Source: Collinsella sp. (GTDB lineage: Bacteria; Actinomycetota; Coriobacteriia; Coriobacteriales; Coriobacteriaceae). From it: 6,796 nucleotides of DNA. Made by a program: the position numbers and the translations under genes. Below are positions 1-6,183 of this stretch, one piece after another (position 1 is the first letter of the stretch; every line of letters starts with the position of its first letter). The notes under the pieces were generated by a model. That model saw only the letters and a program-made list of their open reading frames with translations. It was not told the origin of the DNA and searched no databases. The stretch covers positions 78,071 to 84,866 of the forward strand of contig DXMX01000003.1 of the NCBI GenBank assembly GCA_019413955.1, in the 5' to 3' direction.

Positions 1-801
1 ATCTTCGGGAAGATCGAGTGCGCCTTGGGCGTCGAGAACTTCGACGAGATTCTCGAGGCTTCCGACGGCATCATGGTCGCCCGTGGCGACCTGGGTATCG
101 AGATCAAGCCCGAGCTCGTTCCGCACATCCAGAAGGAGATCATCGCCAAGTGCAACGCGGCCTACAAGCCCGTTATCACCGCTACGCAGATGCTCGACTC
201 CATGCAGCAGAACCCGCGCCCGACGCGCGCCGAGGTTGCCGACGTTGCTAACGCCATTTATGACGGCACCGACGCCGTCATGCTGTCCGGCGAGTCCGCT
301 GCCGGTAAGTACCCGGTCGAGGCCGTCAAGATGCAGGCCAGCATTGCTCTCGAGACCGAGAAGTACCTCCCGGCTCACGCTCCGCTCGAGGTTCCGGCTG
401 ACGCTCACGGCACCCGCGTCGTCAACAACGTTGTGGGTATGTCCGCCGTGAACATGGCCACCACCGTTGGCGCCAAGTGCATCACCGTGCCGACGACCAC
501 CGGTCGTACCGCTCGCCTGATCTCGCACTTCCGTCCCAACATGCCGATCTGCGCGTTCTCCCGCCACGAGTGGGCCGTCCAGCAGATGATCATGTACTGG
601 GGCGTTATCCCGCACCAGGCCGAGATTACCCAGGGCACCGTCAACGGCACGATCGTCAAGGCGATCGAGACCGCTAAGGAGCTCGGCTACGTCAAGACTG
701 GCGATTTGACCGTCGCTACCGCCGGCGATCCCCGCATGAGCGTCCAGCTCGAGGACAAGGTCTCCTCGACCAACGTCGCTTACGTCGCTCAGGTGCGCTA
801 A
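1..801 (+). CDS. pyk: Pyruvate kinase, C-terminal 266 residues (5' end outside window)
   Basis: Pyruvate kinase transfers phosphate from phosphoenolpyruvate to ADP, the last step of glycolysis, in the cytoplasm. The frame is open from base 1, so the gene begins upstream of the window. Visible residues (fragment numbering): KIE at 4-6, with the catalytic Lys and the metal-binding Glu; SDG at 21-23, with the metal-binding Asp; MVARGDLG at 25-32; ITATQMLDSM at 59-68; RPTRAE at 73-78; and MLSGESAAGKYP at 94-105. The C-terminal domain has the effector phosphate loop TTTGRTA at 165-171. The fragment ends at the normal family end, with no added PEP-utiliser domain. One oddity is the last loop: after ATAG (239-242) the usual glycine-rich GxxGTTN-type segment is replaced by DPRMSVQLEDKVSSTN. 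A strong terminator follows 28 bases after the stop. The family assignment is certain. Confidence 0.97.
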   Translation: MFGKIECALGVENFDEILEASDGIMVARGDLGIEIKPELVPHIQKEIIAKCNAAYKPVITATQMLDSMQQNPRPTRAEVADVANAIYDGTDAVMLSGESAAGKYPVEAVKMQASIALETEKYLPAHAPLEVPADAHGTRVVNNVVGMSAVNMATTVGAKCITVPTTTGRTARLISHFRPNMPICAFSRHEWAVQQMIMYWGVIPHQAEITQGTVNGTIVKAIETAKELGYVKTGDLTVATAGDPRMSVQLEDKVSSTNVAYVAQVR

Positions 802-829
802 ATCGCACTTGCAAGCACACTTGCATTGC

Positions 830-866
830 AAAGGGCCCGGAAGGCAAAGCCTTCCGGGCCCTTTTT
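830..866 (+). terminator. Intrinsic terminator of pyk
   Basis: A perfect 13-bp GC-rich stem (833-845 with 849-861, starting GGGCCCGG) closes an AAA loop and is followed by TTTTT at 862-866. AAA at 830-832 can pair with the first three T's. It lies 28 nt after the pyk stop codon and isolates pyk from the rest of the window. Confidence 0.95.
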
Positions 867-973
867 CTGTGCGCCGATGCCTACCGCACGGCATGACACG
901 CACCCATTTCTTTACCAAAAGCGCGAAATCCGCCCTCCGAGGCCCAAAAAATAAAGCCCCAAGCGCTAAAAGT

Positions 974-991
974 GTTCGCCCGGTAGCGAAC
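974..991. repeat. Small inverted repeat (6-bp stem, 6-nt loop)
   Basis: GTTCGC at 974-979 pairs perfectly with GCGAAC at 986-991 around CCGGTA. No T-tract follows, so it is not a typical terminator. Its function is unknown. Confidence 0.45.
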
Positions 992-1009
992 CCACACCTT
1001 AACCGACGC

Positions 1010-1027
1010 TGCTAAATCGTTTTAGCA
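1010..1027. repeat. Small inverted repeat (7-bp stem, 4-nt loop)
   Basis: TGCTAAA at 1010-1016 pairs perfectly with TTTAGCA at 1021-1027 around TCGT. It lies 19 nt before the left arm of the large inverted repeat. It lacks a T-tract and a GC-rich stem, so termination is unlikely. It could be a protein-binding palindrome. Confidence 0.45.
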
Positions 1028-1046
1028 AGAGTCAGATCGACCGCGT

Positions 1047-1176
1047 TTTCGGAAGTGCGGGGAAAAATTGCTTACCTCCGAGCACAAGCCCTTTTATTTC
1101 AACAAAACCCCTGATAAAGTTGGCTCAAATACCGCTTGTGCTTTGCCTGTTTGTCTTTTTCCCCGCACTTCCGAAA
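1047..1176. repeat. 130-bp element bounded by perfect 21-bp inverted repeats
   Basis: The left arm 1047-1067 (begins TTTCGGAAGTGCGGGG, ends in five A's) is the exact reverse complement of the right arm 1156-1176. The arms enclose 88 nt. Nested inside, AGCACAAGC (1081-1089) pairs with GCTTGTGCT (1134-1142), each exactly 13 nt from its outer arm, and CAAC (1100-1103) pairs with GTTG (1119-1122). No obvious target-site duplication flanks the element. The right arm ends 46 nt before the next start codon. It could be a MITE-like remnant, an invertible segment, paired operator sites or a structured leader; the sequence alone does not decide between them. Confidence 0.85.
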
Positions 1177-1222
1177 CCGATAGCCTTTCTAGCCCAAACA
1201 ACGCTCGAACGATCGGATTGCC

Positions 1223-2296
1223 ATGTCATTTCTCGCTTGCGGACCCACAGCTTTTCAGTACTATCGCATCCCGCCCCAGATACTAGGACTCTATCCGGCA
1301 ATCCTGCCGCCCGACCATGACCATCGCTTGGTGCATTACTCAAAACAACCAGTATTTAAAGACTTGCTCGGCACACCAGTTTGGAGATTCGTGGGCGAAA
1401 GAAAACAGCGCGCGAACGGAAAGCTATTTCATAGCCGTCTGCTAACCCAAGAGCCGCCTCCTGGGTCGTTTAGGCAGACTGAGCATGGATTTGATGTCAC
1501 GTCGCCCGAGTTTACGCTGCTCAACCTTGCTACGCAGGTCTCACGCAACCAGTTACTCATGGCTTGCTACGAGATGTGCGGCTCCTTTGCAGTGTTTAAG
1601 CCCTGCGAGCGAACGCAACAACAACTCGATGAAGCCATTTCGCTTAAGCTCATTCCACCCAACTGCGGCTGGGAGCGAGTTAACGACACCAAGGGCAATG
1701 ACACCAACCTGTGGAAGCGCCCACCGCTCCTCAGCGCAGCGGATATCGCCGCGTTCGCCAAGCAGGCCGCAGGCCTGCGCGGCGTTAAACAACTGCGCTG
1801 GGCGGCCGAGCACATGACGGGGCAGACCGCCTCGCCCTTTGAAGTACAGACTTCCATGCTTGTCTCGCTCCCCCGCGACGAGGGCGGCATGGGCATCAAC
1901 ATCGCAAACAACGTGCGCATCCCACTCAGCAACGCCGCACGCTCACTGTATGACAAAACCTGCTGCTACGCCGATATCCTCATAGAGAGCAACACCGACA
2001 GCATGGGCGTCATTTTGGAATGCCAAGGCCGCTCCGCCCATGACAGCGAAGCCGCAAGTCTCTCCGATGCCGAGCGCACCACCGCCCTCACAAGCATGGG
2101 CTATGACGTTATCCAGATAACCTATGAGCAAATCAAAGACACGAAGAGCTTTAACAACATCGCCGAGCTCATCCATAAAAAGGCGGGGCTCCCCTACATC
2201 CCAAAGACCGATCAGGAACGCACCGCCGCAGAAACCCTTCGACGGGAGCTATTGGTCGATTGGGATGAGCTGTTCGCCGTCAAGCCGGCCGGCTAG
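1223..2296 (+). CDS. Orphan DUF559/Vsr-like nuclease-fold protein with AbiEi-like middle region
   Basis: 357 residues, with no signal peptide or membrane segment. The C-terminal third (about 203-320) has the order of conserved residues expected for a DUF559/Vsr-type PD-(D/E)XK fold: TASPFE with Glu207, CYADILIE with Asp251, VILECQGR with Glu266 and Gln268, His273, then DAERTTAL with Asp282 and Arg285, and GYDVIQITYEQI at 293-304. The active-site Lys is replaced by Gln268. The middle (about 86-127: TEHGFDVTSPEFTLLNLA, CYEMCGSFAVF) recalls AbiEi-type antitoxin/regulator proteins. I do not recognise a named gene and cannot assign a substrate. The ATG is the only good start after an in-frame TAG at 1190-1192; its ribosome binding site is weak (CGGA, about 5 nt ahead). 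Local base composition is clearly AT-richer than its neighbours (for example 22/60 G+C at 2101-2160, against 42/60 in pyk at 181-240), hinting at accessory or transferred DNA. The gene is expressed alone and is convergent with the next gene. Confidence 0.75.
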   Translation: MSFLACGPTAFQYYRIPPQILGLYPAILPPDHDHRLVHYSKQPVFKDLLGTPVWRFVGERKQRANGKLFHSRLLTQEPPPGSFRQTEHGFDVTSPEFTLLNLATQVSRNQLLMACYEMCGSFAVFKPCERTQQQLDEAISLKLIPPNCGWERVNDTKGNDTNLWKRPPLLSAADIAAFAKQAAGLRGVKQLRWAAEHMTGQTASPFEVQTSMLVSLPRDEGGMGINIANNVRIPLSNAARSLYDKTCCYADILIESNTDSMGVILECQGRSAHDSEAASLSDAERTTALTSMGYDVIQITYEQIKDTKSFNNIAELIHKKAGLPYIPKTDQERTAAETLRRELLVDWDELFAVKPAG

Positions 2297-3141
2297 CAGC
2301 TAGCGATTAGAGGGACTGCGGGAACGTCAGAAGCAGCAACGCGAGCCGCAAATCCCGCCTCGGTCAGCTCGATGACCTCGGTAAACGTTGCGTCGAAGAA
2401 CTTCTCGGTTAGCAGGCGATACGGCGGATGATCGGGCTCGCCGGGGTTTTCGCGCACGATCTCGTGCATGACACCGATGGTCTTGAGCACATACTCCTTA
2501 TGGATGGGATACTGCCCAAAACGCGTCGCAGCGGTATACAGGCGATCGGTCGCACGCGGGATGGAAACAATGCCCAGCGTCTTGCCAAACCAGTCAAAGT
2601 CGCCTTGCTTTTTAATGCGGAACTCCTCACACGGCTTGCCGCCATGCGCCTCCAGGTACTGATTCACACGCGTATTCCAAACCGTGTCGGCCACCAGATG
2701 CGACCAGACGCCCAGTGTTAAATCGAGCAGCGACTGCGCCACATCTTCGGACGCAAGCGAGAACTCACAGGCGCCGGGACCGGCAACCGGCTCGGCATCC
2801 TTGTAGCGCTGGGGATAGTGCACGCGGTTCAGCCGCTCGCGTTCCTCGATAATCGAGGTCGCCGCGGCCGGCGCACCGGTGGGCGAACTTTTAAGCAACG
2901 GTGCCACATAGGTATCCCAGAACTCATGCTCACGAGGCTTAGGGATGGGCTCAGGCTTGGCAAAGTGCGTAATGCGGTACGGGATGGGATCGGCGATGCC
3001 AGGGACCATATAGCCCACGAAGATATCCGGAACCACGCAGCCAAACAAAAAGGCATTGCGGTCGCGCACGCTCTTGGCAAGCGCACCGGTGCGCTCCAGC
3101 AAACGCTCCGTCTGAGCGATATGAATGTTCCAGCTTGGCAT
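2293..3141 (-). CDS. Zinc-dependent phospholipase C-like family protein (cytoplasmic)
   Basis: 282 residues. The N-terminus MPSWNIH and the spaced metal-ligand candidates fit the zinc-dependent phospholipase C (PF00882-type) family: Trp4, His7, Asp39 in VPD, His59 in THF, and His148 and Asp152 in SHLVADTVWN. These all-helical enzymes bind Zn ions through Trp/His/Asp residues. There is no signal peptide, so this is not a secreted toxin; many such bacterial proteins have no known substrate. I chose the ATG at 3141 because family members begin MPxW. An in-frame ATG at 3153 (adding MGVA) is also possible, with AGG 5 nt ahead of it. The gene lies 79 nt after the CbiO-type ATPase stop and could be the last gene of that operon or have its own weak promoter (TATAGT at 3167-3172). 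The family is likely; activity as a lipase is not shown. Confidence 0.8.
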   Translation of the reverse strand: MPSWNIHIAQTERLLERTGALAKSVRDRNAFLFGCVVPDIFVGYMVPGIADPIPYRITHFAKPEPIPKPREHEFWDTYVAPLLKSSPTGAPAAATSIIEERERLNRVHYPQRYKDAEPVAGPGACEFSLASEDVAQSLLDLTLGVWSHLVADTVWNTRVNQYLEAHGGKPCEEFRIKKQGDFDWFGKTLGIVSIPRATDRLYTAATRFGQYPIHKEYVLKTIGVMHEIVRENPGEPDHPPYRLLTEKFFDATFTEVIELTEAGFAARVAASDVPAVPLIASC

Positions 3142-3184
3142 AGCCACCCCCATAAAAACCTGGATAACTATACCATCACGGCAA

Positions 3185-3200
3185 AGCCGCGCGGGCGGCT
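3185..3200 (-). terminator. Weak hairpin between the ATPase gene and the phospholipase-like gene
   Basis: AGCCGC and GCGGCT form a 6-bp stem around a 4-nt loop, followed on the - strand by only about three T's. It lies about 20 nt after the ATPase stop codon. At best it is a partial terminator or an mRNA-end hairpin that lowers expression of the downstream gene. Confidence 0.3.
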
Positions 3201-3220
3201 ACGCACGCTCTACGCAGCAA

Positions 3221-3991
3221 CTAGTCCGTAGCACCGCTTTCGGTTCCATACGACGGCGAAGGCGCCTCGACCACATGGTGATATCGATCGATATAGATTG
3301 CACGGGCCCCCAGGCGGCGCACCAAATCTTGGTGATGTGTGCTCATCAAGACCGTCTTACCCGCCGCGACGTAGACCAGCAAGAAGTTGACCACAATGTC
3401 GCATGAATCCTCGTCGAGCCCATTGGTAGGCTCGTCGAGAACCAAGATATCCGGGTTCATCGACACCACCGCAGCCAGCGCAACGCGCTTCTTTTGCCCA
3501 CCCGAGAGCTGATAGGGAGAGGCGTCGGCAAGGTCGGCAACCTGGAACAGCCCCATGGCATCGCGGACGCGGCGCTCGAGCTCGCCCGTCGGCAGCCCCA
3601 TCTGCGCGGGACCAAAAGCGACCTCCTCGCCCACCGTGGCGCAAAAGAGCTGCGCGTCGGCATTCTGGAACACAAAGCCCACGCGCTGATGAAAACGCTG
3701 AGCGGCCGCGGAATCCTTTAGAAACGCCGCATCGATCACATGCCCGTCAAACAGGTATGCCCCTGCGTCCGCGAGTTCAAGGCCGTTAATAAGGCGCATA
3801 ATCGTCGTCTTACCGCAGCCGTTGGGACCTAGCAGGGCAACGAGTTCCCCACGATCGACCCGCAGCGACACACCGTCGACAACCGTGTGTCCCGCATAGG
3901 AGAACACTACGTCGCACAGCTCGATGAGCGGCGTGGTCTCGGCGCCGCCCGCACCGTTCGTGCCCGCCGCACTCTTCATATCGATCGTCAA
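3221..3991 (-). CDS. nikO: ECF transporter ATP-binding subunit for Ni2+/Co2+ (NikO/CbiO)
   Basis: The cytoplasmic ATPase that powers the metal transporter, probably as a dimer bound to the EcfT subunit. In 256 residues all ABC motifs are present: Walker A GPNGCGKT at 55-62, Q-loop Gln109 followed by the EcfA-type NADAQLF, signature LSGGQ at 162-166, Walker B ILVLDE at 182-187, D-loop GLD at 191-193, and the H-loop His219 in STHH. Nothing essential is missing. A Gly/Ala-rich stretch of about 20 residues precedes the domain. The start is probably TTG at 3991, since AGGGAAGGG lies 7 nt upstream; the ATG at 3979 has no ribosome binding site. The gene sits 44 nt after the EcfT-type gene in the operon order M-Q-O. 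The symbol cbiO is equally usable; nickel is preferred here only because of the upstream operator. Confidence 0.93.
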   Translation of the reverse strand: MTIDMKSAAGTNGAGGAETTPLIELCDVVFSYAGHTVVDGVSLRVDRGELVALLGPNGCGKTTIMRLINGLELADAGAYLFDGHVIDAAFLKDSAAAQRFHQRVGFVFQNADAQLFCATVGEEVAFGPAQMGLPTGELERRVRDAMGLFQVADLADASPYQLSGGQKKRVALAAVVSMNPDILVLDEPTNGLDEDSCDIVVNFLLVYVAAGKTVLMSTHHQDLVRRLGARAIYIDRYHHVVEAPSPSYGTESGATD

Positions 3992-3998
3992 AACGTCG

Positions 3999-4007
3999 CC
4001 CTTCCCT
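3999..4007 (-). promoter_or_regulatory. Ribosome binding site that favours a TTG start for the ATPase gene
   Basis: On the - strand AGGGAAGGG ends 7 nt before TTG at 3991 but 19 nt before the first ATG at 3979. The spacing supports the TTG as the initiation codon. Confidence 0.6.
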
Positions 4008-4035
4008 ACTCACATCGACGGCTCGGCCGCCCGCA

Positions 4036-4872
4036 CTACAGCACGGCGCACAACACCGCCAGCAGCGCCACACTGGCCGCATAGACCGCATCGCGCCAGC
4101 CAAACCCGGCGCGCGCGGGCGCCGGATACGCACCGGCAAAGCCGCGGCAAAGCATAGCCTCGTCCATCGCGCGGCTGCATTCCATCGCCTTGATAAAGGT
4201 CATGCCCATGATACCCGCGATCGAATCGGTGCGCGAAAATCCCTCAGGCGCACGGCCCACGCTGCGCAGCATGACCGATTCGCACAGATTGTGCGCCGTG
4301 CGACCCAGCACCTCGATGTGTTTGAGCGCCATATCGAACGTAAAGATAACTTCGTCGGGTAGATGCAGCATCTTGAGCGCCGCCGACATGCGGCTCCACG
4401 TGAGGGTCCACGAAACGCCCAGCACTAGCGACACATTAATGAAGGTCTTGAGCGCAATCTTGAGCATGGCGCCCGCGGCAGAAGCGTCCAGCAGCAAGGC
4501 GGGCAGCGCTAGAACTACCGCGAGCCCCGCAGCGCCAAGCGCCGACACAAAGGTTGCCCGCAGCCCGCGTACGGGGCGCACGGCAACGAGCACCAACGCG
4601 ATCGCCGCCATCAGCATCATGTACAGCGGGCTCTGCGTCAGACACACGCACAGGACGCAGACGAGCATCCCCACCAGACGCACCGGGGCCGAAACGGAAG
4701 AAAGGGCGCGGTCGATCATCGACCCGCCCTCGTGTGCGCCGCCGCCTAGGCGAACCCGCTCAAGCAGGCTCGCCAGGTGCAGGACATTCTTTTGCATCAC
4801 ACGATGCCGAGCCCCCGCGGGCTCGTAACGCTGCTCGACCGCAAGCCAGCTAGGCAGCTCAACCATCTGCAT
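4036..4872 (-). CDS. nikQ: ECF transporter transmembrane subunit for Ni2+/Co2+ (NikQ/CbiQ, EcfT)
   Basis: The integral membrane coupling subunit that links the ATPases to the metal-binding M subunit. In 278 residues, the N-terminal segment (LPSW...YEP...QKNVLHLASLLERVR, about 6-41) is typical of CbiQ/NikQ proteins. Hydrophobic segments follow at about 64-79, 83-98, 106-128, 139-157 and 260-277. The cytoplasmic coupling region carries two short Arg motifs, LRS at 202-204 and CRG at 242-244 (in AMLCRGF), where the family usually has ARS/ARG; the Arg residues are kept but both Ala positions differ. The start ATG at 4872 lies 4 nt after the preceding stop, so translation is probably coupled. A second ATG two codons in is possible. 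Confidence 0.92.
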   Translation of the reverse strand: MQMVELPSWLAVEQRYEPAGARHRVMQKNVLHLASLLERVRLGGGAHEGGSMIDRALSSVSAPVRLVGMLVCVLCVCLTQSPLYMMLMAAIALVLVAVRPVRGLRATFVSALGAAGLAVVLALPALLLDASAAGAMLKIALKTFINVSLVLGVSWTLTWSRMSAALKMLHLPDEVIFTFDMALKHIEVLGRTAHNLCESVMLRSVGRAPEGFSRTDSIAGIMGMTFIKAMECSRAMDEAMLCRGFAGAYPAPARAGFGWRDAVYAASVALLAVLCAVL

Positions 4873-4876
4873 GCGC

Positions 4877-5935
4877 TCAGTTTTCCTTAACCGTCAGCGA
4901 GATCAGACGGAATGCGATGGTGAGCACCGCCACGCCAATCACGCCGGACAGGATATACATGACAGCCTGGCCGGCAAAGCCAAGACCCTGTTCCTCGGAA
5001 TAGGCCTGAAGGTAATCGCCCGTGGGCAGCGCATCGGCAAAGGTCGGGGTATCGAGGCCGACCGAAGCCTGCAGGCTATCGTCGCCGGCTTCCTGGACGG
5101 CGGTCGCGGCGCCCTCGGCGTCCCACTCGCCCCATGCGTCACCCGTGGCCAGCAGGCCCAGCGGCGTTGCAGCCACGAGCACAGCGACCAGGATGAGCGT
5201 AGGAACCAGCGAGGCCTTCTTGGCAGCAGCGCCCTCGGCAGCAAGCTGGCCATCGACGGCCTCAGGCCCGACGATAACGCTCGGCGCCGTCTTCTTAATG
5301 AAACCGTAAATCGCAGCCGTCGCCACGCCCTCGACCACGCCGGCAACCAGCATATGCGGGATCATCATGGCAGGAACGGCAATAGACAGTGGGAAGGGGC
5401 AGTACAGCGGCGCGCCCGAAGCGTTGGTAAAGAGCATCGGCTGAATACCAAACTCGATTGCCGCGCACAGGGCCGCCAGGCACAGGCCGACCCAGCCGCT
5501 TACGATGGCCGAAACCGAGGTGCCCCAGCTCTTGTCGTGCAAACGGCTGTTGAGCGCACGGAACACGATAGCAGCGGCAAACGGCAGCACGAAGGCCATG
5601 TTAAAGCAGTTGGCGCCAAAGGACAGGATGCCGCCGTCGCCAAACAGCAGCGCCTGCAGCGCCAGCGCGACCGAGACAGCAATGGCCGCGGCCTCGGGGC
5701 CCAACAGCAGCGCGATGAGTGCGCCGCCGACGGCGTGGCCTGTGGTGCCACCGGGCAGCGGAACGTTAAACATCATGAGCAAGAAGGAAAATGCTGCACA
5801 GATGCCCAGGAAAGCCATGTGCTCGCGATCGAGCGTGGCGCGCACCTTCTTGATGCAGTGGACCCAAACGGGCACCATTGCCACCGCCATGACGGCATCG
5901 GTCTGCGGAGACAGATAATTATCTGGAATGTGCAT
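4877..5935 (-). CDS. nikM: Fused substrate-binding subunit of a Ni2+/Co2+ ECF transporter (NikMN/CbiMN)
   Basis: The membrane S-component that captures the metal ion. In 352 residues, the M part (about 1-220) begins MHIPDNYLSP and has several hydrophobic helices plus the GGTTGHAVGG motif. Met1, His2 and His67 match the N-terminal and His67 ligands known from the NikM2 structure. The C-terminal part (about 242-352) has two hydrophobic segments (242-262 and 324-346) joined by an extracytoplasmic loop starting TPLGLLATGDAWGEW, as in NikN/CbiN (PDGLE-type) proteins, so M and N are fused. The ATG at 5935 has a strong GGGAGG site 5 nt upstream. It is the first gene of the operon and lies behind its own promoter and a NikR-like operator. 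The sequence alone leaves Co2+ possible; the operator favours Ni2+. Confidence 0.93.
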   Translation of the reverse strand: MHIPDNYLSPQTDAVMAVAMVPVWVHCIKKVRATLDREHMAFLGICAAFSFLLMMFNVPLPGGTTGHAVGGALIALLLGPEAAAIAVSVALALQALLFGDGGILSFGANCFNMAFVLPFAAAIVFRALNSRLHDKSWGTSVSAIVSGWVGLCLAALCAAIEFGIQPMLFTNASGAPLYCPFPLSIAVPAMMIPHMLVAGVVEGVATAAIYGFIKKTAPSVIVGPEAVDGQLAAEGAAAKKASLVPTLILVAVLVAATPLGLLATGDAWGEWDAEGAATAVQEAGDDSLQASVGLDTPTFADALPTGDYLQAYSEEQGLGFAGQAVMYILSGVIGVAVLTIAFRLISLTVKEN

Positions 5936-5940
5936 GTACG

Positions 5941-5946
5941 CCTCCC
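5941..5946 (-). promoter_or_regulatory. Strong ribosome binding site of the nikM/cbiM gene
   Basis: GGGAGG on the - strand, 5 nt before the ATG at 5935. It fixes the start codon so that Met1-His2, needed for metal binding, are the first residues. Confidence 0.85.
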
Positions 5947-5992
5947 GGTTGTCGGCGCACAGAATTGCAACGCCGCTTAAATCACCTTGTCA

Positions 5993-6020
5993 GTGTTACG
6001 CATTGTCAGATTCGTAACAC
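5993..6020 (-). promoter_or_regulatory. Probable NikR operator upstream of the metal transporter operon
   Basis: A perfect inverted repeat: GTGTTACG (5993-6000), 12 nt, CGTAACAC (6013-6020). Written as 6-bp half-sites it is GTGTTA-N16-TAACAC, 28 bp in all, the same spacing as the E. coli NikR site GTATGA-N16-TCATAC. From memory, GTGTTAC/GTAACAC half-sites are described as a NikR variant in other phyla. It starts about 4-5 nt after the predicted transcription start, the right place for a repressor. NikR is a nickel-sensing ribbon-helix-helix repressor; its gene is not in this window. Another metal regulator is possible. Confidence 0.7.
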
Positions 6021-6030
6021 GCCGCGGGCT

Positions 6031-6059
6031 ATCATAGCAAAACGGCGCGCCGCCGACAA
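6031..6059 (-). promoter_or_regulatory. Sigma-70-like promoter of the transporter operon
   Basis: On the - strand, -35 TTGTCG (6054-6059) and -10 TATGAT (6031-6036) are separated by exactly 17 nt, matching the consensus at 4/6 and 5/6. The predicted start is near 6024, giving a leader of about 89 nt. The NikR-like operator follows directly. Confidence 0.7.
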
Positions 6060-6073
6060 AGCAGCACGCCGTT
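6037..6073 (-). terminator. Likely intrinsic terminator of the pheT transcript
   Basis: On the - strand 6073-6061 pairs with 6053-6041 as a 13-bp stem containing two G-U pairs, with loop TTTGTCG (6054-6060), followed by TTTT of which two are in the stem. The T-tract is short, so efficiency is uncertain. The -35 box of the next promoter lies in the loop. Confidence 0.6.
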
Positions 6074-6183
6074 ATGTAATGCGCGTGTCATATATGCAGG
6101 CTCAACGACGCCTTATTCCGAACACCGCGGTCACGCAGAGCCCACAGCAACCGCCATCAGGCCCTACGTTCCCAGCGCAAGCC

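Larger units (their letters stand above)
867..1222. other. Gene-free, hairpin-rich spacer
   Basis: No convincing gene is present: the open frames here are short, lack ribosome binding sites and have no recognisable protein character. The spacer is more AT-rich than the flanking genes and holds three separate inverted repeats, listed individually. I could not find a good sigma-70 promoter for the gene at 1223. The best partial match is a GATAAA-like -10 near 1113-1118, without a credible -35. Confidence 0.6.

Noticed and set aside
1047..1176. CRISPR repeats or tRNA gene in the spacer
   Set aside because: There are only two copies in inverted, not direct, orientation, and no cloverleaf or CCA end can be drawn.
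1047..1176. Bidirectional terminator between pyk and the next gene
   Set aside because: pyk already has a perfect terminator at 830-866, and an 88-nt separation between arms is too long for an intrinsic terminator.
4190..4828. Open frame of 212 codons on the + strand opposite the EcfT gene
   Set aside because: Antisense to the membrane protein gene; its Ser/Arg/Thr-rich composition is typical of a shadow frame, with no supporting ribosome binding site.
4871..5980. Long open frame on the + strand (369 codons) opposite the nikM/cbiM gene
   Set aside because: It is fully antisense to a well-recognised gene, is rich in Arg/Gln/Gly/His with no family resemblance, and arises from the codon bias of the real gene.
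5936..6024. Cobalamin or nickel/cobalt riboswitch in the transporter leader
   Set aside because: The leader is only about 89 nt and I see no B12-box or NiCo-type four-way junction; the perfect inverted repeat explains regulation better.
6074..6183. Additional gene or second promoter between the terminator and pheT
   Set aside because: No frame with protein character; a TATATG stretch near 6092-6097 lacks a properly spaced -35.
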